Source of the DNA: Kiritimatiellia bacterium
GTDB lineage: Bacteria > Verrucomicrobiota > Kiritimatiellia > RFP12 > UBA1067
Direction of reading: 5' to 3'
NCBI GenBank assembly: GCA_016303225.1
Contig: JAEDMC010000039.1
Location: forward strand, 1-17,963
Length of the DNA: 17,963 bases
Of the stretch, positions 8,601 through 15,429 are shown one piece after another. The notes below the pieces were generated by a model, which ran no database searches, had not been told where the DNA came from, and saw only the letters and a list, made by a program, of their open reading frames with translations. Every line of letters starts with the position of its first letter. Position 1 is the first letter of the stretch. A program made the position numbers and the translations under genes.

Positions 8601-10345
8601 TCCCGGTTCGCGTGAACGACCGTTCGCGCGCCCGTTACGCATGCTCCAAGGTGATGGTCGAGGCGGTCGCGCACAGCGAGATCGCCAAGGCCGCGGCCGA
8701 GGGACGCGATCCCGACAAGGTGACCGTGCCGCTCAAGCTTGGCGGCGGGCTGGCGCCGTTCCGCCTGACGGCGGGCGACCAGTCGCCGAAGGAAGCGCAG
8801 GCCGCGGGTACATTCAACGGGCTCATCCAGCTGTCGCTCGGGCCGATCGATCCCAACATCGAGATTCCCGAGGACGCGCCGCCGCTCCTCTGCGTCACGG
8901 GCTCCGACCTCATTGACATCACGGTCCTTTCCGAGGACGGGCAGCCGGTCATGAAGCGGACGCTGAAGCTCGTTTCCGACGCCTCGCTCGGCCTTTCGGA
9001 CAGCACGTTCTCCGCGGAGCGCAACGAGGCGCACGTCGGCGAGAGCTTCTTCGTGAAGGTTGACGACGCCGACCGCGACGCGACCGACGAGCCGGACAAG
9101 ATCGACGTCCTTGCGATTTCCTCCAAGACGGGCGTCAAGCGTCCGCTCACCCTCACGGAGACGATGCCGCACTCCGGCATCTTCACGGGCCGCCTCCGTC
9201 CCGTCATGTTCGCGCCGGGCGAGACGATTCCGTCCGTCGCCACGGGCGGCGTCGCGTCCGCGAACGAGATCCTGACCGAGGACCGCTTCGCCGTCAGCTA
9301 CGGTGACAAGGTGATCTTCACGTACAAGGACGAGCTGACGCTTCCGGGCACGCCGGTGCGGACGCTGTCCACGACGGGTACGGTCTTCCGCGGCGCGAAC
9401 GGCGACGTGCGCCTCTTCTCGAAGCGCTTCACCGACCGCGACACGGCCGTGCTGGTGCAGTTCCGTCTCGCGGAGTGCCTGTTCGAGCAGGCGAAGGAGC
9501 ACCGCAAGCTGAAGCAGCCCGAGAAGTCCGCCGCGGCGATCGACGAGGGCAAGTTCATCCTCGAGGAGGCGCTGAAGAACTATCCGGACAGCTCGCACGT
9601 CGTGCAGGGCGAGTTCCTCCTCGCGAACCTCTATCAGGAGCTCGCGACCGAGGCGAAGGACGCGGAGGACATGGAGAAGGCGATCCCGCTCTACCAGGAG
9701 GCCCTCTCGCGCTTCTCGCAGATCCTCGGCACCTGGCCGGAAGGCGAGTATGCCGCCCGCAGCCAGTACCACAAGGCGCTCTGCCTCGAGATGCTCAAGG
9801 ACTACAACCGCGCGTCCGAGGAGTACGTGAAGATGACATACCTCTATCCGGAGAGCGACCTCGTCGGTGAGGCGACGATCCGTCTGGCGACGTACTATTA
9901 CACGAAGGAGAAGCGCTACGACATCTCCGGCCACATCTACCAGAACTTCCAGCAGCGCTTCCCGCAGCACAACAAGGCGGCCCGCGCGCTGTTCATGGCC
10001 GGCAGCTGCTACATCAAGCAGGCTGAGACGATCGCCGCCGACATCGAGGCTCGCAAGGCGAAGAAGGAGCCGATCCCGCAGGGCTATCAGCAGAAGATCG
10101 ACGACTTCTACCGCGATGCGGTCAAGACGTTCGATTCGCTCGTCGAAACCTATCGCGAAAGCGAGTCCAAGCTCCGCGCCCAGACCCTTTACTGGGCGGG
10201 TGACGTGAGCGTCCGCCGCCACGACTACTCCAAGGCCTATCAGTACCTGAAGCGCACGGTCTTCGAGTTCCCGGAAACCGAGTGGGCCCGTCGTGCCCGC
10301 GGCCTCCTCCTGCAGGAAGGCAGGGCGTTTAAGGACTTCGAGTAA
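2678..10345 (+). CDS. Giant exported TPR / beta-module protein (2,555 aa)
   Basis: I do not recognise a named family. The ATG at 2678 is chosen because it opens a clean Sec signal peptide (MKKHTLRLG..., cleavage probably after VFA at residue 23); an in-frame ATG at 2552 lies in the terminator and would bury it. Residues 24 to about 1190 are mostly helical and degenerate-repeat-like, with clearer TPR units at about 1065-1190. From about 1204 to 2250 come five beta modules, starting near residues 1204, 1348, 1786, 1970 and 2118. They have a PG(D/N)-like entry, a V.D.D acidic strand (DADRDATDE is typical) and, in three of them, an SG(I/V)F.G core. Between modules 2 and 3 lie a discoidin-like stretch (about 1418-1471) and a PA14-like stretch (about 1558-1635), both tentative. 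The C-terminus (2251-2555) holds TPRs resembling the BamD/YbgF type. No membrane anchor or sorting signal is visible after the signal peptide, so it is likely periplasmic or associated with the outer membrane. Confidence 0.93.
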   Translation: MKKHTLRLGVLTFTAFLSAAVFADLAQDFEAAVKAGKPLSAEAAYVKLVKAGKAVSPRIHLQAAEVARALGKGTAYDDRTLLYLRLEKGWNADVERALWRLCSSGSDVDLFARLNGNTKADRALWSVGRDMLGRLAAANRPQELLKLADLMMSKFPQKNRLNSILSVLYDNSRNCGPNYPKAELAQVILRHAGLGACDSFWNLLSYGNQRDAFAPEFAANYVARNGGEIADDLLVRVLDALDYNNVDEEKDAAKAAARDARVTAAKKAEKTIFDGKHPQSARKYVWVAGGRLPKAFFPGWKKDEPAVGLKALYDRLTTSDLYKESENYRRDVQNMRNNLMSWKRFSAQECAALVDAEPASFPADWLGDYSSLGSVSKAVQDTKSTAPIAKLAQKYPKQADAIYRQYFSSYAAANDQKGDIAAVKRIFMDIAKQSSDFGYGPIDQVVSWCKGMSVADKLALFKSAYTVTGWSGTWKEFKNRAARANDKDPFYGNAEVKKFGAAMKEGDLPGDPLLKLFAQASRAKNAPDMAALVPEFKKLCPWKYNEGKTGRDNWIGNYFLNRYLEFARNAAEADCRKYTELAIEKLSKTGPETGWLENCLRKVKDANLWLSYYRARALAVGNHDPLAGYSVAKDSEKPADGIDMKKMTPYNASQYLRNNWGNVKSGPARDQLLLDYLASRPYAELNRDGLNWALATAQDYAMWRKEFAAKFPVDDALKQLLADKTAPAYPWDCYMNVLRLAIRAGKYDAAFQQYAAWADALEVQDRLDAYNRLLSNSVLLLRENGKEAKDTYWDWFPGWYKLLTDKYAAALKAVPDVRAGVCTLGFDGNRLDTLKNRRAELAKSETNATQVAKIDAFYDTMTDKVIAGMRNPIGDGYETMAWHSRLRKAIQKKDAVGAAAIARRTGASIIWHWMGDGYLKQVLEDFKESGANEAFYLYVDAVSGDQPGWLVSLAAKYRAELASTLPGIYPVGENDPAYPLYVAADELSKKNPERAWQILQDPKNQTVFEREALKLPPDFVIWGVEQLRMDRGEKDKLLLKARQIATAILSQESKVSPEMAAAMVLSRAESYRDQQNFEAAKLEYQSLRDNPTYHATKYGKKAMFRAMDLQIASGNVQGTEATLEYWLSQNDREIQAQAHYFMALIAFDRKDFDECIKQLRQVFAINLTHTEGRFLHGQWKLATNSEVDDTDVLVGDLTERNMIRPGNQLTVTVQDSNLSVAGGGASIPVIVRTEPGKDEERINLYPTSRDPSNFKGLVEVQLGKACPSNRVLEVIGDDTVSYVIDPDFLKERGLPLNEPKRLRVIDDGKLAMGAGAPRTEEKKTEKGLKDLLDEDHSLEDTGVSKKLRPGNPLYVVVQDRDRSLGGEADSLRVSIETSSGDRLDDYELKEEKPYSGVFRGKIATSLPPPRAFAHDTAAGMNPGDVINKNKKGGWKSLSDGQPGKWFEVDTMGSYLFSEITLDTPSVEDVKSIRLVGRMGSKVMQLGRLPAATEMSKLYLRRQQQYDRNPHRSLANLRAFCQTDRASKRLIVEKIEHRALGNGNDWQTALYAGPFAAPAGVDSLRFRIQPTSSKKDALRSLWVTFALDGEEIFSGQGFKLQNALVTADLTPGCHQFELAVVSYNHNDDFNLVWEPIGKGPQAFPADWFNEEKHVALKKFVKDQAQIVKTANGFKAVFEKPVRLRSFRWEFADVKSPDVSISRISAKDDRGEDVLPVESDFSDSQSNKTLEVAPGDKITVKYEDERTTSGEKKVLQRQMDSSFNDAKVRFIFEDTDEKGNVTAWDAFRFQPGDSLVMAVTDPDCDITDEADKIEVSIKNAAGETFTKKLVEFQPKWGYGRTEDSYGMHSGIFMGVLKTCEAGNTNAPAKVMRVKSDDCLTVSYEDRENTDPGVPCSRSVRIFAARPSQPSLTLFDVRKTQEIDKSADAKVKLERIRRRPGNENVNVVYCDVLTAAPMDAKAVATTNPIPVNVSAGSIPVRVNDRSRARYACSKVMVEAVAHSEIAKAAAEGRDPDKVTVPLKLGGGLAPFRLTAGDQSPKEAQAAGTFNGLIQLSLGPIDPNIEIPEDAPPLLCVTGSDLIDITVLSEDGQPVMKRTLKLVSDASLGLSDSTFSAERNEAHVGESFFVKVDDADRDATDEPDKIDVLAISSKTGVKRPLTLTETMPHSGIFTGRLRPVMFAPGETIPSVATGGVASANEILTEDRFAVSYGDKVIFTYKDELTLPGTPVRTLSTTGTVFRGANGDVRLFSKRFTDRDTAVLVQFRLAECLFEQAKEHRKLKQPEKSAAAIDEGKFILEEALKNYPDSSHVVQGEFLLANLYQELATEAKDAEDMEKAIPLYQEALSRFSQILGTWPEGEYAARSQYHKALCLEMLKDYNRASEEYVKMTYLYPESDLVGEATIRLATYYYTKEKRYDISGHIYQNFQQRFPQHNKAARALFMAGSCYIKQAETIAADIEARKAKKEPIPQGYQQKIDDFYRDAVKTFDSLVETYRESESKLRAQTLYWAGDVSVRRHDYSKAYQYLKRTVFEFPETEWARRARGLLLQEGRAFKDFE

Positions 10346-10380
10346 GGGATTAGGGATTAGGGATCAGGGATGAGGGATAA
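10346..10380 (+). repeat. 7-bp tandem array, unit GGGATNA, five copies
   Basis: Five consecutive heptamers begin at the base after the giant gene's stop. They are identical except at position 6, which reads T, T, C, G, A in order. The array fills most of the 45-bp gap before the next gene, which has no Shine-Dalgarno. The fourth unit creates an ATG (10370) in frame with the next gene, but the later ATG at 10391 is the better start. Confidence 0.95.
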
Positions 10381-10390
10381 TCGAGTTGAA

Positions 10391-12073
10391 ATGAGAAAAA
10401 CACATAGTTCTTGCGTCTTGCGTCTTGCGTCTTGCGTCCTAGTCAGCTTGGCTGCCGCCAAGTCGTTTGCGGAGCCGATACGCGAGTGGGACTGGCACAT
10501 GCCGGGAGAGGTCTACAAGGAACTCGAGTTCACCGACCGTGCGCAGGTCGACCGGGCGGTGAAGCTCTTCGAGCAGGCGGTGGATGCGGAGCGCCGCGGC
10601 GTCAAGGTGACGGATCTCGTGCCGCGCTACCGCAACGCGGCTGGCGAATGGCGCAAGGTGCAGGTGCAGGGCGAGACGGCCGGCACCGGCAACGAGCCGC
10701 TCCTCGCCTATGCGGTCTTCATGCAGGGCTACGCGAAGCAGCAGGCGCGTGACCGCAACGAGGCGATCAAGCTCTACAACGAGGTCTTGGACATCTATCC
10801 CGAGCAGAAGTTCATCGCCGTTCCCGCCCGCTACATGCTCTCGCGCGTGAAGCGCGAGCTCGGCGACATCAAGCAGGCGAATGCCGAGCTGGAGGAGATC
10901 GTCGAGGACAAGGGCGCCGACGGACACAAGATCTTCTACAACGTGATCCGCTCCCTTGCCAGCGTCCGCTGGGGCGAAGGCAAGGCCGAGGAAGCTGCCG
11001 AGCTCTGGGAGAAGATCGTCTTCACGCAGAAGAAGATCGACTGGTCGCTCTGGAAGTGGTCCCGCGACGACCTGGTCCTCGCCCGCATCGTCACCCAGGA
11101 CTTCGCCAACCTTGAGGCGGCGCTCTTCGCCGGGTTGGGTCCGGAAAAGAAGAAAGAGCGCGTCGGGGCGATCTGTGAGAACGCGAAGTGGGTTTCCGAA
11201 ATCGACCGGTACGGACAACATGGCGTCACGGCCTACCTCGACCGCAAGTTCCCGCCCGAGAAGAAGAAGGCCGAGCGCAAGCGCGAGGTGGAGAAGATCC
11301 GCAAGGGCTATATCGCGTGGCTGGGCGGCGAGAGCGGGGTCTTCGAGGGCCATGACGACGGCTGGGCCTACGCGATCGCGCAGCTCCGCGCCCTCTACGG
11401 CTATGCGAAGACCGAGGAGATTATGAATCGCGTCAAGGCGCTCGAGCCGATGGTGAAGGGCGCCAAGCCGGACCAGATCGACGGCCGCGCGCGGACGCTC
11501 GCCTTCGAACTCGCGACGATCGGACAGAAGGACGCCGCGCGTTCCGCGGCGGCGATGGCGAAGAACACGCTCTATCGTCTCCATCTCCAGTACGAGCTCG
11601 AGAACCAGCTTCAGGAGTGGAAGGCCGCCGCGATGTACCTCACCGAGTACATCGGCACGCAGCCGCCGCCGGATCCGGGGGCGCTCAAGGGCGCGAAGTA
11701 CGATCTTGCGTGGTACTACCGCCACCGCCTTGGCGAACCGGAGAAGGCCGTCAAGATCTATCAGGAGCTGGATGATCCGCCCAAATCCCTCTGGGGGCTC
11801 GCGGAAGCGTTTCGCGAGAGCGGCAAGAAGAAAGAGGCCTATACGACGCTCACGGAGCTGACGTCCGTCTTCCCGGACGAGGCGGCGAATGCCGTTCTCC
11901 GCTATGCGCAGTGGAAGGAGGCGGACGGCGAGAAGGAGAAGGCCATCGGCCTCTATCGCCAGTTGCTGAAGAACCCGAAGTGGAAGCAGAGCGGCGCGTC
12001 CTCGCAGGCGCACCAGGCGTTGGAACGCTTTGGCATCGCCACCGGCGGCGCCATGACGAATGAGGTCAGGTAA
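10391..12073 (+). CDS. Exported TPR protein (560 aa)
   Basis: A helical-repeat protein probably acting in the periplasm as a scaffold; no enzyme motif is visible. The start at 10391 gives MRKTHSS followed by a modest hydrophobic stretch and a probable cleavage after SFA (residue 27). An in-frame ATG at 10370 lies inside a tandem array and would only add seven polar residues. TPR-like helix pairs are clearest at about residues 98-175 and 400-545 (for example EAIKLYNEVLDIYP and KAIGLYRQLLKNP). Part of the signal-peptide coding (10410-10437) is a CTTGCGT tandem repeat, giving an Arg in the hydrophobic region and an LASC sequence at residues 12-15. That looks like a lipobox, but the hydrophobic run before it is too short, so lipoprotein processing is less likely. 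No Shine-Dalgarno is seen. It ends 21 bp before the next gene. Confidence 0.9.
   Translation: MRKTHSSCVLRLASCVLVSLAAAKSFAEPIREWDWHMPGEVYKELEFTDRAQVDRAVKLFEQAVDAERRGVKVTDLVPRYRNAAGEWRKVQVQGETAGTGNEPLLAYAVFMQGYAKQQARDRNEAIKLYNEVLDIYPEQKFIAVPARYMLSRVKRELGDIKQANAELEEIVEDKGADGHKIFYNVIRSLASVRWGEGKAEEAAELWEKIVFTQKKIDWSLWKWSRDDLVLARIVTQDFANLEAALFAGLGPEKKKERVGAICENAKWVSEIDRYGQHGVTAYLDRKFPPEKKKAERKREVEKIRKGYIAWLGGESGVFEGHDDGWAYAIAQLRALYGYAKTEEIMNRVKALEPMVKGAKPDQIDGRARTLAFELATIGQKDAARSAAAMAKNTLYRLHLQYELENQLQEWKAAAMYLTEYIGTQPPPDPGALKGAKYDLAWYYRHRLGEPEKAVKIYQELDDPPKSLWGLAEAFRESGKKKEAYTTLTELTSVFPDEAANAVLRYAQWKEADGEKEKAIGLYRQLLKNPKWKQSGASSQAHQALERFGIATGGAMTNEVR
10410..10437 (+). repeat. 7-bp tandem array CTTGCGT inside a signal-peptide coding region
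   Basis: Four perfect CTTGCGT heptamers follow one another, with a degenerate copy (CCTAGTC) after them. They lie inside the 560-residue TPR gene, about codons 7-16, and encode the SCVLRLA pattern and its repeat start. Three units equal seven codons, so gain or loss of one unit would shift the frame, while three units would keep it. Confidence 0.97.
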
Positions 12074-12094
12074 TTTAGAAGAGGAGAAAAGCTT

Positions 12095-14290
12095 ATGAAA
12101 AAACTGATGATGACGGTGATGGTGGCGTTCTCGGCGGCGGTTTGCGTCGCGGCCGATGCGGCCAAGGACGCGAAGCCCGCCGCGAAGGCGATGGACGCCG
12201 ATGCCAAGGCAAAGCTCGAGCAGCGCGCGAAGCGTGCGGTCAAGAACGCCATTTCGCTCTTCGATCAGAAGGAAGACGAACGTGCGGTCGGCATTCTCGA
12301 GGCGGTCGGCCGCATGTACGCGGAAACCGACTCGAAGTATCTCGCGAACCTCGCGCTCGGACGTCACTTCCTCGACAAGCGCGACTTTGACCGCGCTGGT
12401 GCGGAACTCCGCACGGCCCAGCGCTCGCCCGACCAGGCGGTGCAGGCCGAGTCGCTCCTCCTGCAGGGACAGCTCCACAACTCCCGCGGACAGGCCGGCG
12501 AGGCGATGATGGTGCTGCGCCGCCTGACGCAGGACTATCCGACGAGCCCGTTCTCGAACGACGCCTACTTCCTGATCGGACAGATTCATTTCGACGCTCA
12601 CCGTTGGACGCGTGCCGCCGAGGCCTTCCAGATGGTCGGCACCGCCGTTCCCGAGCAGGGCACGAACGAGACTGTTCTCGCCGAGGCCGGACAGCGCGTT
12701 TTCGTGCACGTGAAGGACAAGGACCTTTCCGTTCTGCAGGCGCTCGGCGACAAGTCCGAGGTCGTGCTGGAGTCCAAGAGCGGCGACAAGGAAACGGCCG
12801 TGCTGGAGCCGTTCGGCAAGGGCGACGGCGATTTCATCGCGTCCGTCCGCACCTCGTCCGATCCGTCCCAGCCGGGTGACGGCGTCCTCACCGTCCATGG
12901 CGCCGAGGAGCTGAAGGTCACTTACGTCGACCGCAACACCGAGGGCGGCGAAGTCGCGAAGAAGGTCAGCGCCGAGGCGAAGGTCGTCTCCACTGGTTCG
13001 ATTGCTTTTATGGATGGCGCGCTGCGCCAGCGTGTCCGCGGTGTCTTCGTCGGACAGCCCGCGCAGATTCGCATCCGCGACCTCGACCTGGACGTCACGC
13101 CCAACGCCGACAAGGTGAAGGTGACCGTGCGCGTGCAGTACCGCGAGCGTCCCGAGCCGCCGCCGGGAGCCGATCCGAACGATCCGCCGCCGCCGCCCGC
13201 GCCCGACGCGCCCTGGCTGACGCGGACGGAGACCGACATCGAGCTGGTCGAGGACTCGCCCCGCAGCGGCGTCTTCCTCGGGCGCATCACCCCGAAGATC
13301 CTGGCGACGAACGAGACCGCTGCCGCGGGTGAGATCGCCGTCATGCCGGAAGACCGCCTGTCGGCCGTCTACACCGACAGTTGCTATCTGGACGGTAAGA
13401 CGCCGGTCGAGCGCACATGCGAGGCGATGGTGCTCGTGGGCGGTTCGACCGAGCCGCAGTCCATCATGGCTCACGCGAACGAAGTGACCGTCCAGGCCAA
13501 GAAGCTCCTCCTTGAGGCGCAGCTCCTCTACAAGTGGGGCTCGATCTTCAAGGACGTCGGCCTTGAGTCGAATGCCAAGGCCAAGGCGGACGAGGGACTT
13601 GCGCGCGTCGATGACGTCTTCGACATGATGAAGCACAACTCGCTCGAGCGCGACGTCGTCGAGAGCGCGTACGAGGTCCGCTGGAACCTCTATCTCGTCA
13701 AGAACCGCCTTGACGCCGCGATCGCCACCTGCCGCGCGCTGGTGAAGAAGTATCCGGACACGCTCCTCGCCGACCGCGCGTTTCTGCAGATTGCGAACGC
13801 CAACCGCCTGAAGGACACGGATGAATCCCGCAGGAGCGCGATTCAGGTCTACAACTCGATCATTCAGATGGAGAACTCCCCGCTCAAGCCTGAGGCCCAG
13901 TTCCGCATCGGCGAGATCATGGAGCAGAACGCCAAGATGTCCGCGCAGTTCGGCTCGAAGCCCGACTACTCCTCTGCCATGGTCGCGTTCAAGCGCTGCG
14001 CCGACGCCTATCCGAACTCCTCGTTCGCAGGCGAGGCGATCAAGAAGGTCATCGACTACTACATCTCGATCCGCGACTACAACCGCGCCCAGGAGACGCT
14101 GGACCGCGTCTTCCAGGACTATCCGGACGCGCCGTGGCTCGACGAGATGCTTCTCAAGTGGGGCGTCGTTTGCCATCGTCTCGGCAACCGTGCCGACGCA
14201 ATCGCCAAGTTCCGCCGGCTCCTCGAGGAGTATCCGGGCGGCAGCAGCGCCAAGCAGGCCGCGAACTTCCTGAAGAAGCTGGAACGGTAA
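12095..14290 (+). CDS. Exported TPR / beta-module protein (731 aa)
   Basis: The signal peptide MKKLMMTVMVAFSAAVCVA (cleavage near residues 19-22) sends it across the inner membrane. Domain order: TPR region at about 38-185 (ALGRHFLDKRDFDRAGAEL and LRRLTQDYPTSPFSNDAYF fit the helix pattern), two beta modules at about 198-300 and 315-450, then TPRs from about 466 to the end (AIATCRALVKKYPDT, AIAKFRRLLEEYPGG). The second module has the same IRDLDLDVTPNADKV entry and SGVFLGRI core as modules of the giant protein, so the two proteins share ancestry and probably a compartment. An insert at about 353-370 carries PPP and PPPPP runs, which usually need elongation factor P. GAGGAG (12081-12086) lies 8 bp before the ATG. 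The exbB-like gene follows after 25 bp. A structural periplasmic role is inferred. Confidence 0.92.
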   Translation: MKKLMMTVMVAFSAAVCVAADAAKDAKPAAKAMDADAKAKLEQRAKRAVKNAISLFDQKEDERAVGILEAVGRMYAETDSKYLANLALGRHFLDKRDFDRAGAELRTAQRSPDQAVQAESLLLQGQLHNSRGQAGEAMMVLRRLTQDYPTSPFSNDAYFLIGQIHFDAHRWTRAAEAFQMVGTAVPEQGTNETVLAEAGQRVFVHVKDKDLSVLQALGDKSEVVLESKSGDKETAVLEPFGKGDGDFIASVRTSSDPSQPGDGVLTVHGAEELKVTYVDRNTEGGEVAKKVSAEAKVVSTGSIAFMDGALRQRVRGVFVGQPAQIRIRDLDLDVTPNADKVKVTVRVQYRERPEPPPGADPNDPPPPPAPDAPWLTRTETDIELVEDSPRSGVFLGRITPKILATNETAAAGEIAVMPEDRLSAVYTDSCYLDGKTPVERTCEAMVLVGGSTEPQSIMAHANEVTVQAKKLLLEAQLLYKWGSIFKDVGLESNAKAKADEGLARVDDVFDMMKHNSLERDVVESAYEVRWNLYLVKNRLDAAIATCRALVKKYPDTLLADRAFLQIANANRLKDTDESRRSAIQVYNSIIQMENSPLKPEAQFRIGEIMEQNAKMSAQFGSKPDYSSAMVAFKRCADAYPNSSFAGEAIKKVIDYYISIRDYNRAQETLDRVFQDYPDAPWLDEMLLKWGVVCHRLGNRADAIAKFRRLLEEYPGGSSAKQAANFLKKLER

Positions 14291-14315
14291 TTTAAACTTA
14301 AGGAGAACACAAGCC

Positions 14316-14948
14316 ATGATGAATTATCTGATGGACGGCGGCTGGATGATGCTGCCCCTCTTGATCTGCTCGATTGTGATGGTCGCCGTGATCATCGACC
14401 GCTGTCGCGCATTTCGTGCCGCCGCCAAGCTGGACCCGAAGGCCCTGCGCGAGAAGGTCGTGCAGGCTGTGACGGACGGTGACATCGCCGCGGCCGTCGA
14501 GGCCTGCCGCAACTCGGAGGGCCCTGTAGCCGCCGTGCTCCTCACGGGACTTGAGAAGTTCACGCGTCTTTACCAAAAGGGGAAGTCCGAGCCGGAGATC
14601 GAAGCCGGCGTCACCAAGGCGATGGAAGACTATGCGCCGAAGGCGATGAGCGGGCTTGAGAAGCGCCTCGGCACGATGGTGCTCGTCTCGTCCATCTCCC
14701 CGCTGATCGGCATGTGCGGCACCGTGACGGGCATGATCAACTCGTTCGCCGTGATGGCCGAGGCCGCGGGCCTTGACGCCGGCGCGGTTGCTGGCGGCAT
14801 TTCGGAAGCGCTGATCACGACGGCCGCGGGCCTGATCATCGCGATTCCGGGCGTCGTCGCCTACAACATGTTCCAGAAGAAGGTCGAGGAGTGGAACGTC
14901 CAGCTCGAGACCTCGATCGCCGATTTCGCCCAAGCCGTCGCCCCGTAA
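14316..14948 (+). CDS. ExbB/TolQ/MotA-family proton channel subunit
   Basis: ExbB/TolQ proteins form a pentameric inner-membrane channel around an ExbD/TolR dimer and turn proton flow into movement of a TonB/TolA arm. The 210-residue protein has the family's three-helix plan: TM1 at about residues 9-27, a cytoplasmic region, then two long helices at about 120-145 and 160-187. It shows the signature SPLIGMCGTVTGMINSF and the GISEALITTAAGLIIAIPG run in the last helix. Length is typical. AAGGAG (14300-14305) lies 10 bp upstream of the first of two adjacent ATGs. I give no symbol because sequence alone does not separate ExbB, TolQ and AglR-type paralogs. Two ExbD-like genes follow. Confidence 0.95.
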   Translation: MMNYLMDGGWMMLPLLICSIVMVAVIIDRCRAFRAAAKLDPKALREKVVQAVTDGDIAAAVEACRNSEGPVAAVLLTGLEKFTRLYQKGKSEPEIEAGVTKAMEDYAPKAMSGLEKRLGTMVLVSSISPLIGMCGTVTGMINSFAVMAEAAGLDAGAVAGGISEALITTAAGLIIAIPGVVAYNMFQKKVEEWNVQLETSIADFAQAVAP

Positions 14949-14962
14949 ATCGCAGGCCCTGG

Positions 14963-14997
14963 CTACCAACTGCCATCTACCAACTATCAACTGAACA
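14963..14997 (+). repeat. 7-bp tandem array, unit about CTACCAA
   Basis: Five heptamers in register end at the base before the GTG start of the first ExbD gene. Units 1 and 3 are exactly CTACCAA, unit 4 has one change, unit 2 has two and unit 5 has four. The array occupies the place where a ribosome binding site would be, and no Shine-Dalgarno is present. Confidence 0.85.
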
Positions 14998-15423
14998 GTG
15001 AAGCGTATCGGCAAAAAGCGGCAAGGTGACATCGAGCCGGATCTGACGTCATTCTCGGACATCGCGAACCTGCTCATCATCTTCTTCATCCTCACGACGA
15101 CACTGGCGCGCCCGTGGGGACGCAAGGTGGACATGCCGTCCGCCGCCACGCCGCCTCAGCAGCAGAACCAGCAGTCCGACACGCCGACCATCAACCTCAT
15201 GAAGGACCGCATCACGGTTTCGGACGGAGGCAAGGAAGGCGAGAAGGAAGTGACGATGAACGAGCTGAAGCAGTTCCTCTGGAAGAAGAACTTCCCCCAG
15301 ATGGACGAGAAGCACAAGAACGTCTCGGTCGAGACCTCCGACGACGTGCCCTACGAGCGCTACTATCAGGTCGTGACCGCCATTGCCGCCGCCGGCGGTG
15401 TCGTGGCCATCCTCACGGACTAA
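14998..15423 (+). CDS. ExbD/TolR-family protein, first copy
   Basis: ExbD/TolR subunits sit inside the ExbB/TolQ pentamer; a membrane-embedded Asp carries the protons. The 141-residue protein starts with GTG, has a basic N-terminus (KRIGKKRQ), and a single TM helix at about 20-38 (DIANLLIIFFILTTTL) with the conserved Asp at residue 21. A Gln-rich linker (about 53-61) leads to a periplasmic domain from about 65 to 141. Its C-terminal half (NVSVETSDDVPYERYYQVVTA) fits the ExbD pattern of a charged strand, then a Y..V helix. The domain has a Lys/Glu-rich insertion (GGKEGEKEV) not seen in the second copy. No Shine-Dalgarno lies upstream; translation may depend on readthrough from the exbB-like gene. 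The second copy follows after 6 bp. Confidence 0.93.
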   Translation: MKRIGKKRQGDIEPDLTSFSDIANLLIIFFILTTTLARPWGRKVDMPSAATPPQQQNQQSDTPTINLMKDRITVSDGGKEGEKEVTMNELKQFLWKKNFPQMDEKHKNVSVETSDDVPYERYYQVVTAIAAAGGVVAILTD

Positions 15424-15429
15424 ACGAAA

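Noticed and set aside
10404..10440. LASC at residues 12-15 of the 560-residue protein as a lipoprotein site
   Set aside because: Only a short run with an Arg precedes the Cys; ordinary cleavage after SFA (residue 27) fits better.
10439..14317. A 1,292-codon open frame on the - strand
   Set aside because: It is in exact codon register with the two sense TPR genes, so it would only be broken by sense TTA, CTA or TCA codons, which this genome avoids. It ends at a CTA codon in the heptamer array. Its Leu/Arg/Asp/Val-rich product shows no domain.
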